64,000 nucleotides of DNA from Nitrospira sp. BO4 (GTDB lineage Bacteria; Nitrospirota; Nitrospiria; Nitrospirales; Nitrospiraceae): positions 558,001 to 622,000 of the forward strand of contig JAMPUU010000012.1 of NCBI GenBank assembly GCA_030144965.1. The letters run 5' to 3'. A program made the position numbers and the translations under genes. Below the pieces are notes generated by a model. It did not search any database and had not been told where the DNA came from. It saw nothing but the letters and a program-made list of their open reading frames with translations. Below, one piece after another: positions 36,952 through 44,615 of the stretch. How positions within the stretch are numbered: the stretch's first letter is position 1; each line of letters begins with the position of its first letter.

Positions 36952-37277
36952 ACGATTCCCCTTCGGTTGTGCGAAGAACCGGGTCTCGATCCGGTTCTTC
37001 GCTGCCTCAACTGTTCATCGAACGGACATGCGGTCATCCATGAAAACTGCGAATCAATTTACTGGCTCTACATGCTTACCGGTTTGTACGTGTCTCGTTC
37101 GCTTCATTGGCACCGTGACTACAAAGGATAGTTTGATCAGGTTGCATCGCGCCGATTGATGAAGCAGAACCTTTCACAAGCTTCTCCAGAGAATCGAGAT
37201 ATTCCCCATATCTCCACACTGACTTTTGGCTATCGCAGAACACCGACCATGTCAGTAAGCGTTTCATTCTCAGCCTT
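36952..37277. other. Intergenic region between CsbD-like and DUF1328 genes
   Basis: About 326 bp on the minus-strand path from the CsbD-like gene to the DUF1328 gene. Its only clear feature is the hairpin at 36971-37002. No convincing coding frame is seen. Confidence 0.5.
36971..37002. promoter_or_regulatory. Perfect 12-bp inverted repeat in the DUF1328 leader
   Basis: GCGAAGAACCGG (36971-36982) and CCGGTTCTTCGC (36991-37002) pair perfectly around an 8-nt loop. It starts 20 bp upstream of the DUF1328 ATG. There is no T-run after it on either strand, so it is either an mRNA leader structure or a protein-binding site rather than a standard terminator. Confidence 0.6.
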
Positions 37278-37646
37278 TTACTTATTGGTCTTCTCGGACT
37301 TAATAGGGTGGTGTTGCTTAAACCATTCATCGGTCCAACGTTTCACTTCCTCTCTCTTGTCTCCGTACCGTTCCTGCACCCTGCCCTCGAACTTGTCGTA
37401 ATTGCCTTCAATGACGAGCAAGTCATCGTCTGTCAATTTTCCCCATTGCTTCTTCAAATCGCCTTTGAATTGTTTCCAGTTCCCCTCGAATTGGTCCTTA
37501 TTTACGATCAGAACGACTGGAGGGATCTCTGAATGCATGTTCACATTTCCAATGCTCATGGCAGATGCCGTCGAACCGGAACCGGCCCAAATACCCGTCA
37601 TGATGAGAGCCGCTACGAAAAGTGGAATTGACGGAATTGTCTTCAT
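37278..37646 (-). CDS. Exported CsbD-like stress protein
   Basis: Protein of 122 residues. An N-terminal signal peptide (MKTIPSIPLFVAALIMTGIW, cleavage probably near STA-SAM) precedes a CsbD-type domain: FEGNWKQFKGDLKKQWGKLTDD, LLVIEGNYDKFEGRVQERYGDKREEV (about 54-105). Most CsbD proteins are cytoplasmic and only about 65 residues, so the export signal is noteworthy. ATG 37646 has GGGAGG 4 bp upstream. Two 15-bp palindromes at 37797 and 37868 in its upstream region are candidate operators. The role in stress tolerance is inferred from the family. Confidence 0.85.
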   Translation of the reverse strand: MKTIPSIPLFVAALIMTGIWAGSGSTASAMSIGNVNMHSEIPPVVLIVNKDQFEGNWKQFKGDLKKQWGKLTDDDLLVIEGNYDKFEGRVQERYGDKREEVKRWTDEWFKQHHPIKSEKTNK

Positions 37647-37796
37647 AAAACCTCCCATGTGTGACCTGCGGGAGATACTAGGCAAAGGACGGGCCACGAA
37701 GCTCCCTCGTGCGAAAGGCCCGCTGAGACTTTGATTTAATAGGGAATAAACTGAATTATTTGATAGAGGACATCAGATGTGTGAGAAGGGTCGGGA

Positions 37797-37811
37797 CTGA
37801 CAAGTTGTCAG
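37797..37811. promoter_or_regulatory. 15-bp palindrome CTGACAA-G-TTGTCAG
   Basis: Perfect inverted repeat with 7-bp arms and a 1-bp centre, 151 bp upstream of the CsbD-like start. It shares the core GACAANTTGTC with the palindrome at 37868-37882, 71 bp away. It is a probable dimer-binding operator of an unidentified regulator. Confidence 0.55.
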
Positions 37812-37867
37812 AGGATAAAGCGAGAATGGTTAATTATTTTCATAGAAAACCATGTGTTGGGACAGAT

Positions 37868-37882
37868 AGGACAACTTGTCCT
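37868..37882. promoter_or_regulatory. 15-bp palindrome AGGACAA-C-TTGTCCT
   Basis: Second perfect 7+1+7 inverted repeat, with the same GACAANTTGTC core as 37797-37811. Two such sites in one otherwise empty intergenic region are unlikely by chance. Confidence 0.55.
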
Positions 37883-38169
37883 GGTGCGTCCCTCGGATGC
37901 GCGGAATGGGATAACATGATCCGAGCCTGATGGCCAATTACGCCATCAGCCATTACTTCCCCTTTTCTTCTTAGCGGGGATGGAATGGATGGAGTTTTCG
38001 GAGTCACCATGGCGGAAGCTGCGAGATGTAGCGGAAGAGGGTGCCGCGTGCGACGGCATGCGATTCTCATCGCGTCTTACAGTCGTACGAGGCTCATAGT
38101 ACTGATTCGGCTGCCGTCGAGACCCATTCGCATCGTGGCGACCGAAAACTCCGTCCTTTCCGGCCCCGC

Positions 38170-40677
38170 TCACAACCCCGCCTCTTTCAGCACCTGTCCC
38201 GTATAGGACCGCTTCGCCTTCGCAACTTCTCTCGGCGGGCCTTCGGCCACGATCTCGCCGCCTCGATCGCCACCTTCCGGCCCCATGTCGATAATCCAAT
38301 CGGCGTTTTTGATGACATCCAGATTGTGTTCGATCACCAACACGGTGTTTCCGGTTTCCACCAAGCGATCCAGCACATCGAGCAGACGCTGGACATCGGC
38401 AAAATGCAGGCCGGTCGTCGGCTCGTCGAGGATGTACATCGTGCGGCCTGTTGCCCGCTTGGAGAGTTCGCGTGACAGCTTCACTCGCTGCGCTTCGCCG
38501 CCGGAGAGGGTTGTGGCCGACTGTCCCAATTTCACATAGTGCAAGCCGACATCATGCAGGGTCTGTAGTTTCGTCTTGATCAACGGGATATGTTCGAAGA
38601 ACTCTAATGCGTCGTCCACCGTCATGTTCAGGACATCGGCAATGCTCTTGCCCTTATGCAGAATCTCCAGCGTTTCACGGTTGTAGCGTTGTCCCTTACA
38701 GACCTCGCAGGTCACATAGACATCCGGCAGGAAATGCATCTCGATCTTGATGAGCCCGTCCCCTTGACAGGCTTCACACCGCCCACCTTTGACATTGAAA
38801 CTGTATCGCCCGGGCTTGTATCCACGGACACGCGACTCCGGCAAATTGGAATAGAGATCACGGATGTAGCCGAACAGGCCGGTATACGTCGCAGGGTTCG
38901 ACCGAGGGGTGCGGCCGATCGGTGACTGATCGATGTCGATGACCTTATCGAGCGCGTCAACCCCCTTCAGTTCTTTGCACCCATCGATCCTGGGCTTTTT
39001 GTGATAGAGCAGTTGCGAGAGCGAATGGAACAGCACCTCCAACACGAGGGTGCTCTTTCCCGATCCGGAGACTCCCGTCACGCAGGTAAAGAGTCCCAGC
39101 GGAATACGCGCGGTCACGTTCTTTAGATTATGTTTCTGTGCCCCGACGACGAACAGCGTTCCCTTCGCCTTCCGCTGCCGCTGTGGCACGGACACGGTCT
39201 GCGCGCCGCGCAGATACTGACCCGTCAACGAGTTGGGATTGCCCATGATTTGTTGAGGCGTCCCTTCCGCGATCACATGCCCGCCATGCGAACCTGCGCC
39301 GGGCCCCATATCGAGAAGATGGTCGGCGGCCTGCATCGTCTCGGCATCATGCTCAACCACTACCACCGTGTTGCCGAGATCTCGCAATCGCAGCAACGTC
39401 TGCAACAACCGTCGATTGTCGCGTTGGTGCAGCCCGATGGATGGTTCGTCCAAGATGTACAACACCCCGACCAAGCCCGAGCCGATCTGCGTGGCTAGTC
39501 TAATGCGTTGCCCTTCGCCACCGGATAAGGTGGCTGCGGCTCGATCGAGCGTCAAATAGTCCAGGCCCACATTGACAAGAAAACCAAGCCGTTCACGAAT
39601 TTCTTTCAGGATTCGATGCGCGATCACCAGCTCACGGTCGGTAAATTTGAGCGACAGGAAGAAGTCCGCCGCAGCACGAACCGAGAGTTTCGTCACCTCG
39701 GAGATCGACTTCTTGGCTAATTTGATGGACAGACTTTCCGGCCTGAGCCGCGCGCCACGGCAGACTTCGCAGGGTTCCAACAGTGTGAAATCTTCTTCTT
39801 CCTGACCACCCGGGGTCACGGCATAGCCGATGCCATCACAGGCCGGACAGGCGCCGTGCGGACTATTGAAGGAAAACACCCGGGGCGTGATCTCCGGATA
39901 ACTCACGCCGCAATTGATACAGGCCAATTTGTCACTGTAGGGGCGGGTATGACCGTCCTCCGTCAGGACGGCTACGAGTCCACCGGTCAATTTCAACGAG
40001 GTTTCAACAGAATCCGCCAGTCGGCGCATCAAGGCATCGCCTGGTTTCATCACCAGCCGATCGACGATGATCTCAATCGTGTGCTTCTTTTGTTTGTCGA
40101 GAAGAATGTCCTCACCTAAATCGACGAGCTTGCCGTCGACGCGGGCGCGGACATAACCCGCCTTTCGCATCTCCTGCAGTTCCTTCCGGTATTCACCCTT
40201 TCGCCCGCGCACGATCGGGGCAAGGATCTGGAACTTCATACCTTCCGGCAAGGAGGCAATGGCATCGACCATCTGCTGTACGGTCTGTGCGGTGATCTCT
40301 TCGCCACATTGGAAGCAGTAGGGTTGCCCGACGCGGGCAAAGAGCAGTCGGAGATAGTCATAGATTTCCGTGACGGTACCGACGGTAGAACGGGGATTGT
40401 GACTCGTGCTCTTCTGCTCGATCGAGATGGCGGGAGAGAGCCCTTCGATCGAATCGACATCCGGCTTTCCCATTTGCTCAAGGAACTGCCGAGCATAAGC
40501 CGACAGCGACTCCACGTACCGCCGCTGTCCTTCCGCATAGATCGTATCGAAGGCAAGTGAGGACTTGCCGGACCCGCTCAAACCGGTGATCACCACCAGC
40601 TTGTCGCGCGGAATTTCCACGTCGATGTTCTTGAGGTTGTGCTCTCGCGCGCCCTTGATGATGATGGAGTTGCCCAT
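38170..40677 (-). CDS. uvrA: Excinuclease ABC subunit A lacking the insertion domain
   Basis: Damage-recognition ATPase of nucleotide excision repair, 835 residues from ATG 40677 ([17 protein letters not shown]). Both ABC modules are intact: Walker [10 protein letters not shown] and GVSGSGKST, signatures [12 protein letters not shown] and [12 protein letters not shown], and Walker [12 protein letters not shown] and [11 protein letters not shown]. Zinc modules CINCG...CPACDG, CEVC and CEAC...CEVC are present, as is the UvrB-binding region (about 115-235). Usual length is about 940. Between [10 protein letters not shown] and [14 protein letters not shown] only about 17 residues remain, where E. 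coli has about 120. That is the position of the insertion domain, so this domain is absent. Confidence 0.96.
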   Translation of the reverse strand: MGNSIIIKGAREHNLKNIDVEIPRDKLVVITGLSGSGKSSLAFDTIYAEGQRRYVESLSAYARQFLEQMGKPDVDSIEGLSPAISIEQKSTSHNPRSTVGTVTEIYDYLRLLFARVGQPYCFQCGEEITAQTVQQMVDAIASLPEGMKFQILAPIVRGRKGEYRKELQEMRKAGYVRARVDGKLVDLGEDILLDKQKKHTIEIIVDRLVMKPGDALMRRLADSVETSLKLTGGLVAVLTEDGHTRPYSDKLACINCGVSYPEITPRVFSFNSPHGACPACDGIGYAVTPGGQEEEDFTLLEPCEVCRGARLRPESLSIKLAKKSISEVTKLSVRAAADFFLSLKFTDRELVIAHRILKEIRERLGFLVNVGLDYLTLDRAAATLSGGEGQRIRLATQIGSGLVGVLYILDEPSIGLHQRDNRRLLQTLLRLRDLGNTVVVVEHDAETMQAADHLLDMGPGAGSHGGHVIAEGTPQQIMGNPNSLTGQYLRGAQTVSVPQRQRKAKGTLFVVGAQKHNLKNVTARIPLGLFTCVTGVSGSGKSTLVLEVLFHSLSQLLYHKKPRIDGCKELKGVDALDKVIDIDQSPIGRTPRSNPATYTGLFGYIRDLYSNLPESRVRGYKPGRYSFNVKGGRCEACQGDGLIKIEMHFLPDVYVTCEVCKGQRYNRETLEILHKGKSIADVLNMTVDDALEFFEHIPLIKTKLQTLHDVGLHYVKLGQSATTLSGGEAQRVKLSRELSKRATGRTMYILDEPTTGLHFADVQRLLDVLDRLVETGNTVLVIEHNLDVIKNADWIIDMGPEGGDRGGEIVAEGPPREVAKAKRSYTGQVLKEAGL

Positions 40678-40775
40678 AAAGAGACGAGGATTATAGCATG
40701 TGGAAATCAAGGAGCAGAAAGCAGTCCCACGGCAAAGGTTGGACCCCGAAGCATGTCGCGTTTCCGGTTGCCGTG

Positions 40776-40807
40776 AAGAGCCGGCAATTACTTGGGCGCC
40801 GGCTCTT
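40776..40807. terminator. Strong hairpin overlapping the 3' end of the 40788 gene
   Basis: AAGAGCCGGC (40776-40785) pairs perfectly with GCCGGCTCTT (40798-40807) across a 12-nt loop, followed on the plus strand by TTTCTTC. The stop codon of the minus-strand gene at 40788 lies in the loop. As a factor-independent terminator it would act best on plus-strand transcripts, but no plus-strand gene ends here. It may stabilise the 3' end of the minus-strand mRNA or insulate uvrA. Confidence 0.45.
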
Positions 40808-41702
40808 TTTCTTCACGTGACCGCTCCGGCTGCTTACCAGTGGAGCGAATGTTGATGAGCTTATTCAAGACGTCAAACCAAAATGGGGCGCCAAGAGAAA
40901 CCGCAATGGTCGTCAGCGCCAGTCCGATGATCTTCAATGACCAATCGCCAGCTTCGGATGGAGCTGACCTGGGGTTACCGGCTTCGCGCGACCAACCGAT
41001 CGGAAGCCCCAGTTTCTTAATTTCAGAAGACATCTGCTGAACTCGCTCCGTTGTGCCTTTCGCGTCCTGAGGTAGCGGCTCTTTGGCCGTGGTCTCTGCC
41101 ATGGCAACTAACGACGCGCGCAACGTCGCGTCATGAGCCAGCGTATTCGCGATCAAGATCGTATCGGCATTGACGGACAACGTGACGGCTAATGCCCAGA
41201 TCAAGATGAACACCTGCGTTTTTCGCTTATACCACCCGGATACACGATCCATGGCATCGTCATACCACCGCTCCACGTTCTCTCGCGCTTTCTTCACGTC
41301 GCCTTCAGCATCATCAATCAAGGCAATGAGAGCACCTTTTATTTGCTCATTGGGGAGTGTGGCGACCGCATTCCGAATATCTTGCAGCGTCTTCGTCTTC
41401 GTCGATTCGTGTGCAGGGGCGACCAAATCAAACATAGCCAAGGCGAAGGTTCGAGACGGAACATAGGAAGGAATCTTGCCGGGCTTTGCCAGGTTCTTGA
41501 TCAAAGGGTGGTTGTACAACTGCTTGGCCAATCCCGTCCCTTCCGAGTCATACAGCAGATTTCGCACTCCGTCCCAGAGATTCCTGGCCCGCATATTCAA
41601 GATTCCGGCTACCCATTCGTTCAGAACGGAGCACATCAACCCCAGAAGCAGATACAGCAGCGACAGGCTGATCGCCATTTCAAGCGCCATGGAACCAAAC
41701 AT
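40788..41702 (-). CDS. Uncharacterised membrane protein
   Basis: Protein of 304 residues that I cannot name. ATG 41702 has GAGGAGGTGA upstream. There are three hydrophobic segments: an N-terminal helix ([28 protein letters not shown]), a central one ([25 protein letters not shown], about 164-188) and a C-terminal one ([26 protein letters not shown]). The soluble part between the first two (about 40-160) is mostly helical. The GAPFWFDxLNK motif near the end recurs in hypothetical proteins of diverse bacteria. There is no catalytic motif. It is followed by uvrA on the same strand. Confidence 0.75.
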   Translation of the reverse strand: MFGSMALEMAISLSLLYLLLGLMCSVLNEWVAGILNMRARNLWDGVRNLLYDSEGTGLAKQLYNHPLIKNLAKPGKIPSYVPSRTFALAMFDLVAPAHESTKTKTLQDIRNAVATLPNEQIKGALIALIDDAEGDVKKARENVERWYDDAMDRVSGWYKRKTQVFILIWALAVTLSVNADTILIANTLAHDATLRASLVAMAETTAKEPLPQDAKGTTERVQQMSSEIKKLGLPIGWSREAGNPRSAPSEAGDWSLKIIGLALTTIAVSLGAPFWFDVLNKLINIRSTGKQPERSREEKEPAPK

Positions 41703-42006
41703 GAGGTCACCTCCTCGCTCGGCTATCGATGCCCACTCTACTCAGACGTTCCACACCAGGCTACCGGCCAGCTTTTTATCACGTAGATCCAGCACGTAAC
41801 GCAATTGCGTTCCAACTCTTCAAATGGAGAGCACCATATCCAATCGAGCAGGTGAGAGAAAGACATTCCACATGTTGCCGCATCAGAGGCAGTGCGGGCC
41901 TCATGGTGAAGACACCGAAGGTGGTCCGTAGCGGCCGCGAGTATACCAAGCAGCATGGTAACTGGCTACCTTGACAAAGCTCGAAACCGGGTGCTACCAC
42001 CGTCGC
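41703..42006. other. Divergent intergenic region, nothing specific seen
   Basis: About 300 bp between the divergent 40788 and 42007 genes. It must contain the two promoters. I see no strong repeat or structural RNA. A plus-strand frame continuous with the methyltransferase extends back to a TTG at 41971. Confidence 0.45.
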
Positions 42007-42783
42007 ATGGTAAAGTCCGATCATTCTCCCTTGGCACAAGATCCTCAGGCTCCGGCAAAAGTGGTCTCGACTTGGTCCGGACAAGCCCGCGAGGATGCCG
42101 TGCAGCGAATGTTCACGGCCATCGCGGGTGTTTATGATCTGAACAACACCCTCTTGAGCTTCGGCCTGCACTACCGCTGGAAGAAAATGACGGCTTCCTA
42201 TGTTGCCCCGGTCGAACAAGGCGTGGGGCTTGATGTAGGGTCCGGCACGGCGGACCTCGCCCTGCTCCTCCAGCCACGCATGGGCAGCAAGGGGCGTGTG
42301 ATTGCGTCCGATCTCAATTATGCAATGCTGGCTGAAGGCAGTAAGAAGGTGGGGAGCAGGGGTCTGGCAGATAAGATCTCGTGTTTACAAGCAAGCGCGG
42401 AACATTTGGGATTCGCCGACAATACGTTCGATGCGGTCACAACCGGCTTTTGCATGCGGAATGTCGGGGATTTGCCGCAAGCCGTAAGAGAAATCCGCCG
42501 GGTGATGAAATCCGGAGGCCGCTTCGTGTGTCTTGAGTTTTCACGTCCGGTGTTCGGCTGGCTTCGGGCTCTGTATGATTGGTACTCCTTTACGCTCCTG
42601 CCCTGGGTCGGCACGAAGGTCGCTCGGGACACCACCGGTGTCTATGAGTATCTTCCTGCGTCGATCCGAACATTTCCCGATCAGGAGCGGCTGTGCCAGA
42701 TCCTCCGTGAGGCCGGCTTCAGCCACGTATCGTACAAAAACCTCAGCGGCGGAATTGTCGCCATTCATATCGCAACGAAATGA
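42007..42783 (+). CDS. ubiE: UbiE/MenG-family quinone C-methyltransferase
   Basis: S-adenosylmethionine-dependent methyltransferase of 258 residues, most likely acting on demethylmenaquinone or the equivalent step in ubiquinone synthesis. The AdoMet-binding motif I is GLDVGSGTADLALLL. UbiE signatures are YDLNNTLLSFGLHYRWKK and VGDLPQAVREIRRVMKSGGRFVCLEFS, and the protein ends GGIVAIHIATK. ATG 42007 is chosen; a TTG at 41971 is in frame, and neither has a strong ribosome binding site. It lies 10 bp before the radical SAM gene and is probably co-transcribed with it. A Nitrospira-type organism would use menaquinone (inference). Confidence 0.92.
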   Translation: MVKSDHSPLAQDPQAPAKVVSTWSGQAREDAVQRMFTAIAGVYDLNNTLLSFGLHYRWKKMTASYVAPVEQGVGLDVGSGTADLALLLQPRMGSKGRVIASDLNYAMLAEGSKKVGSRGLADKISCLQASAEHLGFADNTFDAVTTGFCMRNVGDLPQAVREIRRVMKSGGRFVCLEFSRPVFGWLRALYDWYSFTLLPWVGTKVARDTTGVYEYLPASIRTFPDQERLCQILREAGFSHVSYKNLSGGIVAIHIATK

Positions 42784-42793
42784 GTGCTGAGTA

Positions 42794-44419
42794 GTGGACT
42801 CGATTCTGTACATTTTTCTCCCGTGTAAGAAGGTCTATCCCATCGGGATCACTTACCTAGCGGACTTTATCCATCGACGGAAACCGGAAGTCAGACAGCG
42901 AATTCTGGATCTCTCGCTGTTTCCCGTCTCGCGACGGAGTCAAGCGATCCGCGATGCCGCCACGGAGTTCAAGCCGGATCTGGTCTGCTTCTCCTGGCGC
43001 GACATTCAGATCTTTTCGCCGCATGAAGGTGATTCCTCGCTGGAACATGCGTTTAACTTCTATTTTGCCAGCAACCCCTTCAAGCGAATCACGGCGTCGA
43101 TCGAAGGCGTCAAGCAGCTCTACCGCTACTACAATCACATCTATACGATCCTGTCGTACCCGTGGCTGATCCGCAAAGAGTTTCCAAAGTCCCAGATCAT
43201 GATCGGGGGCGGCGCGTTTACAGCCTTTGCCGATCAATTGATCGAAAAGCTCCCGGAAGGGACAATCGGGATTCTCGGTGAGGGAGAGGACGCCATCCTC
43301 AAGGTCATCGAAGGCCGTTCGATTGAGGATGAACGATATATCGTCAAAGAAGGGAAACAGATCCGGAAAGGCCGGCAGGGCTCACCCGCGCTTCTTGATG
43401 CTCTGACGGTCGATTTACCCTATCTCACCTCGATCTTTCCTCAGTACGGTGAATACATCGGTGAGTCGATTGGCGTGCAGTCCAAACGAGGCTGTCCCTA
43501 TGATTGCGCCTTCTGCCTCTATCCCTACATTGAGGGCAAGCGAGTCCGCTACCGGCCGCCCGACATGGTCGTCAAGGACATCGCCCAGCATTATCATCAA
43601 TGGGGTGCCCGTCGCTTCTGGTTCACTGATGCCCAGTTCATTACGGGGAGGGAAGCCTATCCTCAATGCACCGAAATCCTCGAACGGATCGTCGCTGAAA
43701 AACTCGAGATCGAGTGGTCTGGCTACATCAGAACATCGTTGATTACACCGGAGCTGGCCAAGCTGATGGTCCGATCGGGCGTGGGTGACCTGGAGGTGGC
43801 CATCACCTCCGGCTCACAAGAGGTGCTGAACAATCTGCACATGGGATTTAAGCTGGAACGCCTGTACGATGGCTGTCGATACCTGGCAGAGGCCGGCTTC
43901 AAGGGCAAGGTCATCCTGAACTATTCACTCAACAGTCCCAAGGAAACGGAAGAGAGTCTTCTCCAGAGTGTCGAGGCCTACAAGAAAGTCGCCTCAATCC
44001 TAGGGGAAGAGCGTGTCTTTCCGCTCATGTTCTTTCTGGGCATCCAGCCGAATACCGACCTGGAACAGCGGCTGCTGGAGGAGGGATACTTGTCAGCGGG
44101 CTATAATCCCTTGATGTTGACCCCGACCAGCATCAGGAAGCTGCTCTACAATCCCGCCCCTCTCAATAAGATCATCGCCAAGGCCTGTCTTCGAGCCTGG
44201 GAACGCAAGCATGGTAGCCGCGATCCCCGTCGATGGACAGGATCTCTCTCTCAGTCCACCGGTGAATCACCTACCTATGCCGATCAGAACCTCAGCAAGG
44301 GCATTGAGGGCAATTCGGGTCGCGACGCCCTCCTCTCGCTTGAGGAAATCCTCCGCTCCCGTCGACCGGTTCCCTCTCCTTCACAGACGGCCGAACCACG
44401 GGCCAGCTCAGCCGGTTGA
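42794..44419 (+). CDS. B12-binding-type radical SAM protein, function unknown
   Basis: Protein of 541 residues with GTG start at 42794. The N-terminal half (1-200) has the Rossmann-like layout of cobalamin-binding radical SAM enzymes (VYPIGITYLADFIHRRKP, DLVCFSWRDIQIFSP, MIGGGAFTAFADQL, GILGEGEDAILKVIEG), but no DxHxxG motif is obvious, so cobalamin binding is unsure. The radical SAM core has C234-x3-C238-x2-C241 (GCPYDCAFCLYPY), which holds the [4Fe-4S] cluster that cleaves AdoMet. The last 70 residues are polar and variable. The BchE/anaerobic-cyclase family and methylthiotransferase relatives share this layout. It follows ubiE by 10 bp; its substrate is not predictable. Confidence 0.85.
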   Translation: MDSILYIFLPCKKVYPIGITYLADFIHRRKPEVRQRILDLSLFPVSRRSQAIRDAATEFKPDLVCFSWRDIQIFSPHEGDSSLEHAFNFYFASNPFKRITASIEGVKQLYRYYNHIYTILSYPWLIRKEFPKSQIMIGGGAFTAFADQLIEKLPEGTIGILGEGEDAILKVIEGRSIEDERYIVKEGKQIRKGRQGSPALLDALTVDLPYLTSIFPQYGEYIGESIGVQSKRGCPYDCAFCLYPYIEGKRVRYRPPDMVVKDIAQHYHQWGARRFWFTDAQFITGREAYPQCTEILERIVAEKLEIEWSGYIRTSLITPELAKLMVRSGVGDLEVAITSGSQEVLNNLHMGFKLERLYDGCRYLAEAGFKGKVILNYSLNSPKETEESLLQSVEAYKKVASILGEERVFPLMFFLGIQPNTDLEQRLLEEGYLSAGYNPLMLTPTSIRKLLYNPAPLNKIIAKACLRAWERKHGSRDPRRWTGSLSQSTGESPTYADQNLSKGIEGNSGRDALLSLEEILRSRRPVPSPSQTAEPRASSAG

Positions 44420-44594
44420 TCTTTCTTCGGACATTCTTGTTGGATTACACCGTTTAGCTTGTCTCTTATCCATCCGCGGTGCCTTGCATTCCAGTTTCAG
44501 CCGATGCTATCATTTGCCTTCTTCATAGAGTGGAGTGGTACGTTAATCGTTTGGATTTTCATACAATTACACGCGTTAGCCCCTAATCAAGATC

Positions 44595-44611
44595 GCGCCT
44601 TAAGGAGGCGC
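44595..44611 (+). promoter_or_regulatory. Hairpin that encloses the Shine-Dalgarno of the Usp/PCP_red gene
   Basis: GCGCCT (44595-44600) and AGGCGC (44606-44611) pair around the 5-nt loop TAAGG, and the ribosome binding site TAAGGAGG lies inside this hairpin. The adjacent GAGGCGCCTC is itself a palindrome. The ATG is at 44616. The structure could restrict ribosome access and so be regulatory. Confidence 0.45.
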
Positions 44612-44615
44612 CTCA

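Larger units (their letters stand above)
37647..38169. other. Intergenic region with two related palindromes, no gene seen
   Basis: About 520 bp between the uvrA stop and the CsbD-like gene, both on the minus strand. It includes an AT-rich stretch (37735-37860), two GACAANTTGTC palindromes, and an 8-bp hairpin CTGATGGC / GCCATCAG (37927-37934 and 37942-37949). Longer open frames here overlap the uvrA end and look like chance. Confidence 0.5.

Noticed and set aside
37946..38299. Minus-strand open frame of 117 codons at the uvrA 3' end
   Set aside because: It has very biased composition (Arg/Gly/Ser), overlaps the last codons of uvrA, and has no sign of a start signal.
41779..42219. Minus-strand open frame of 146 codons before and over ubiE
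   Set aside because: It has no recognisable domain or ribosome binding site and overlaps the start of the methyltransferase.
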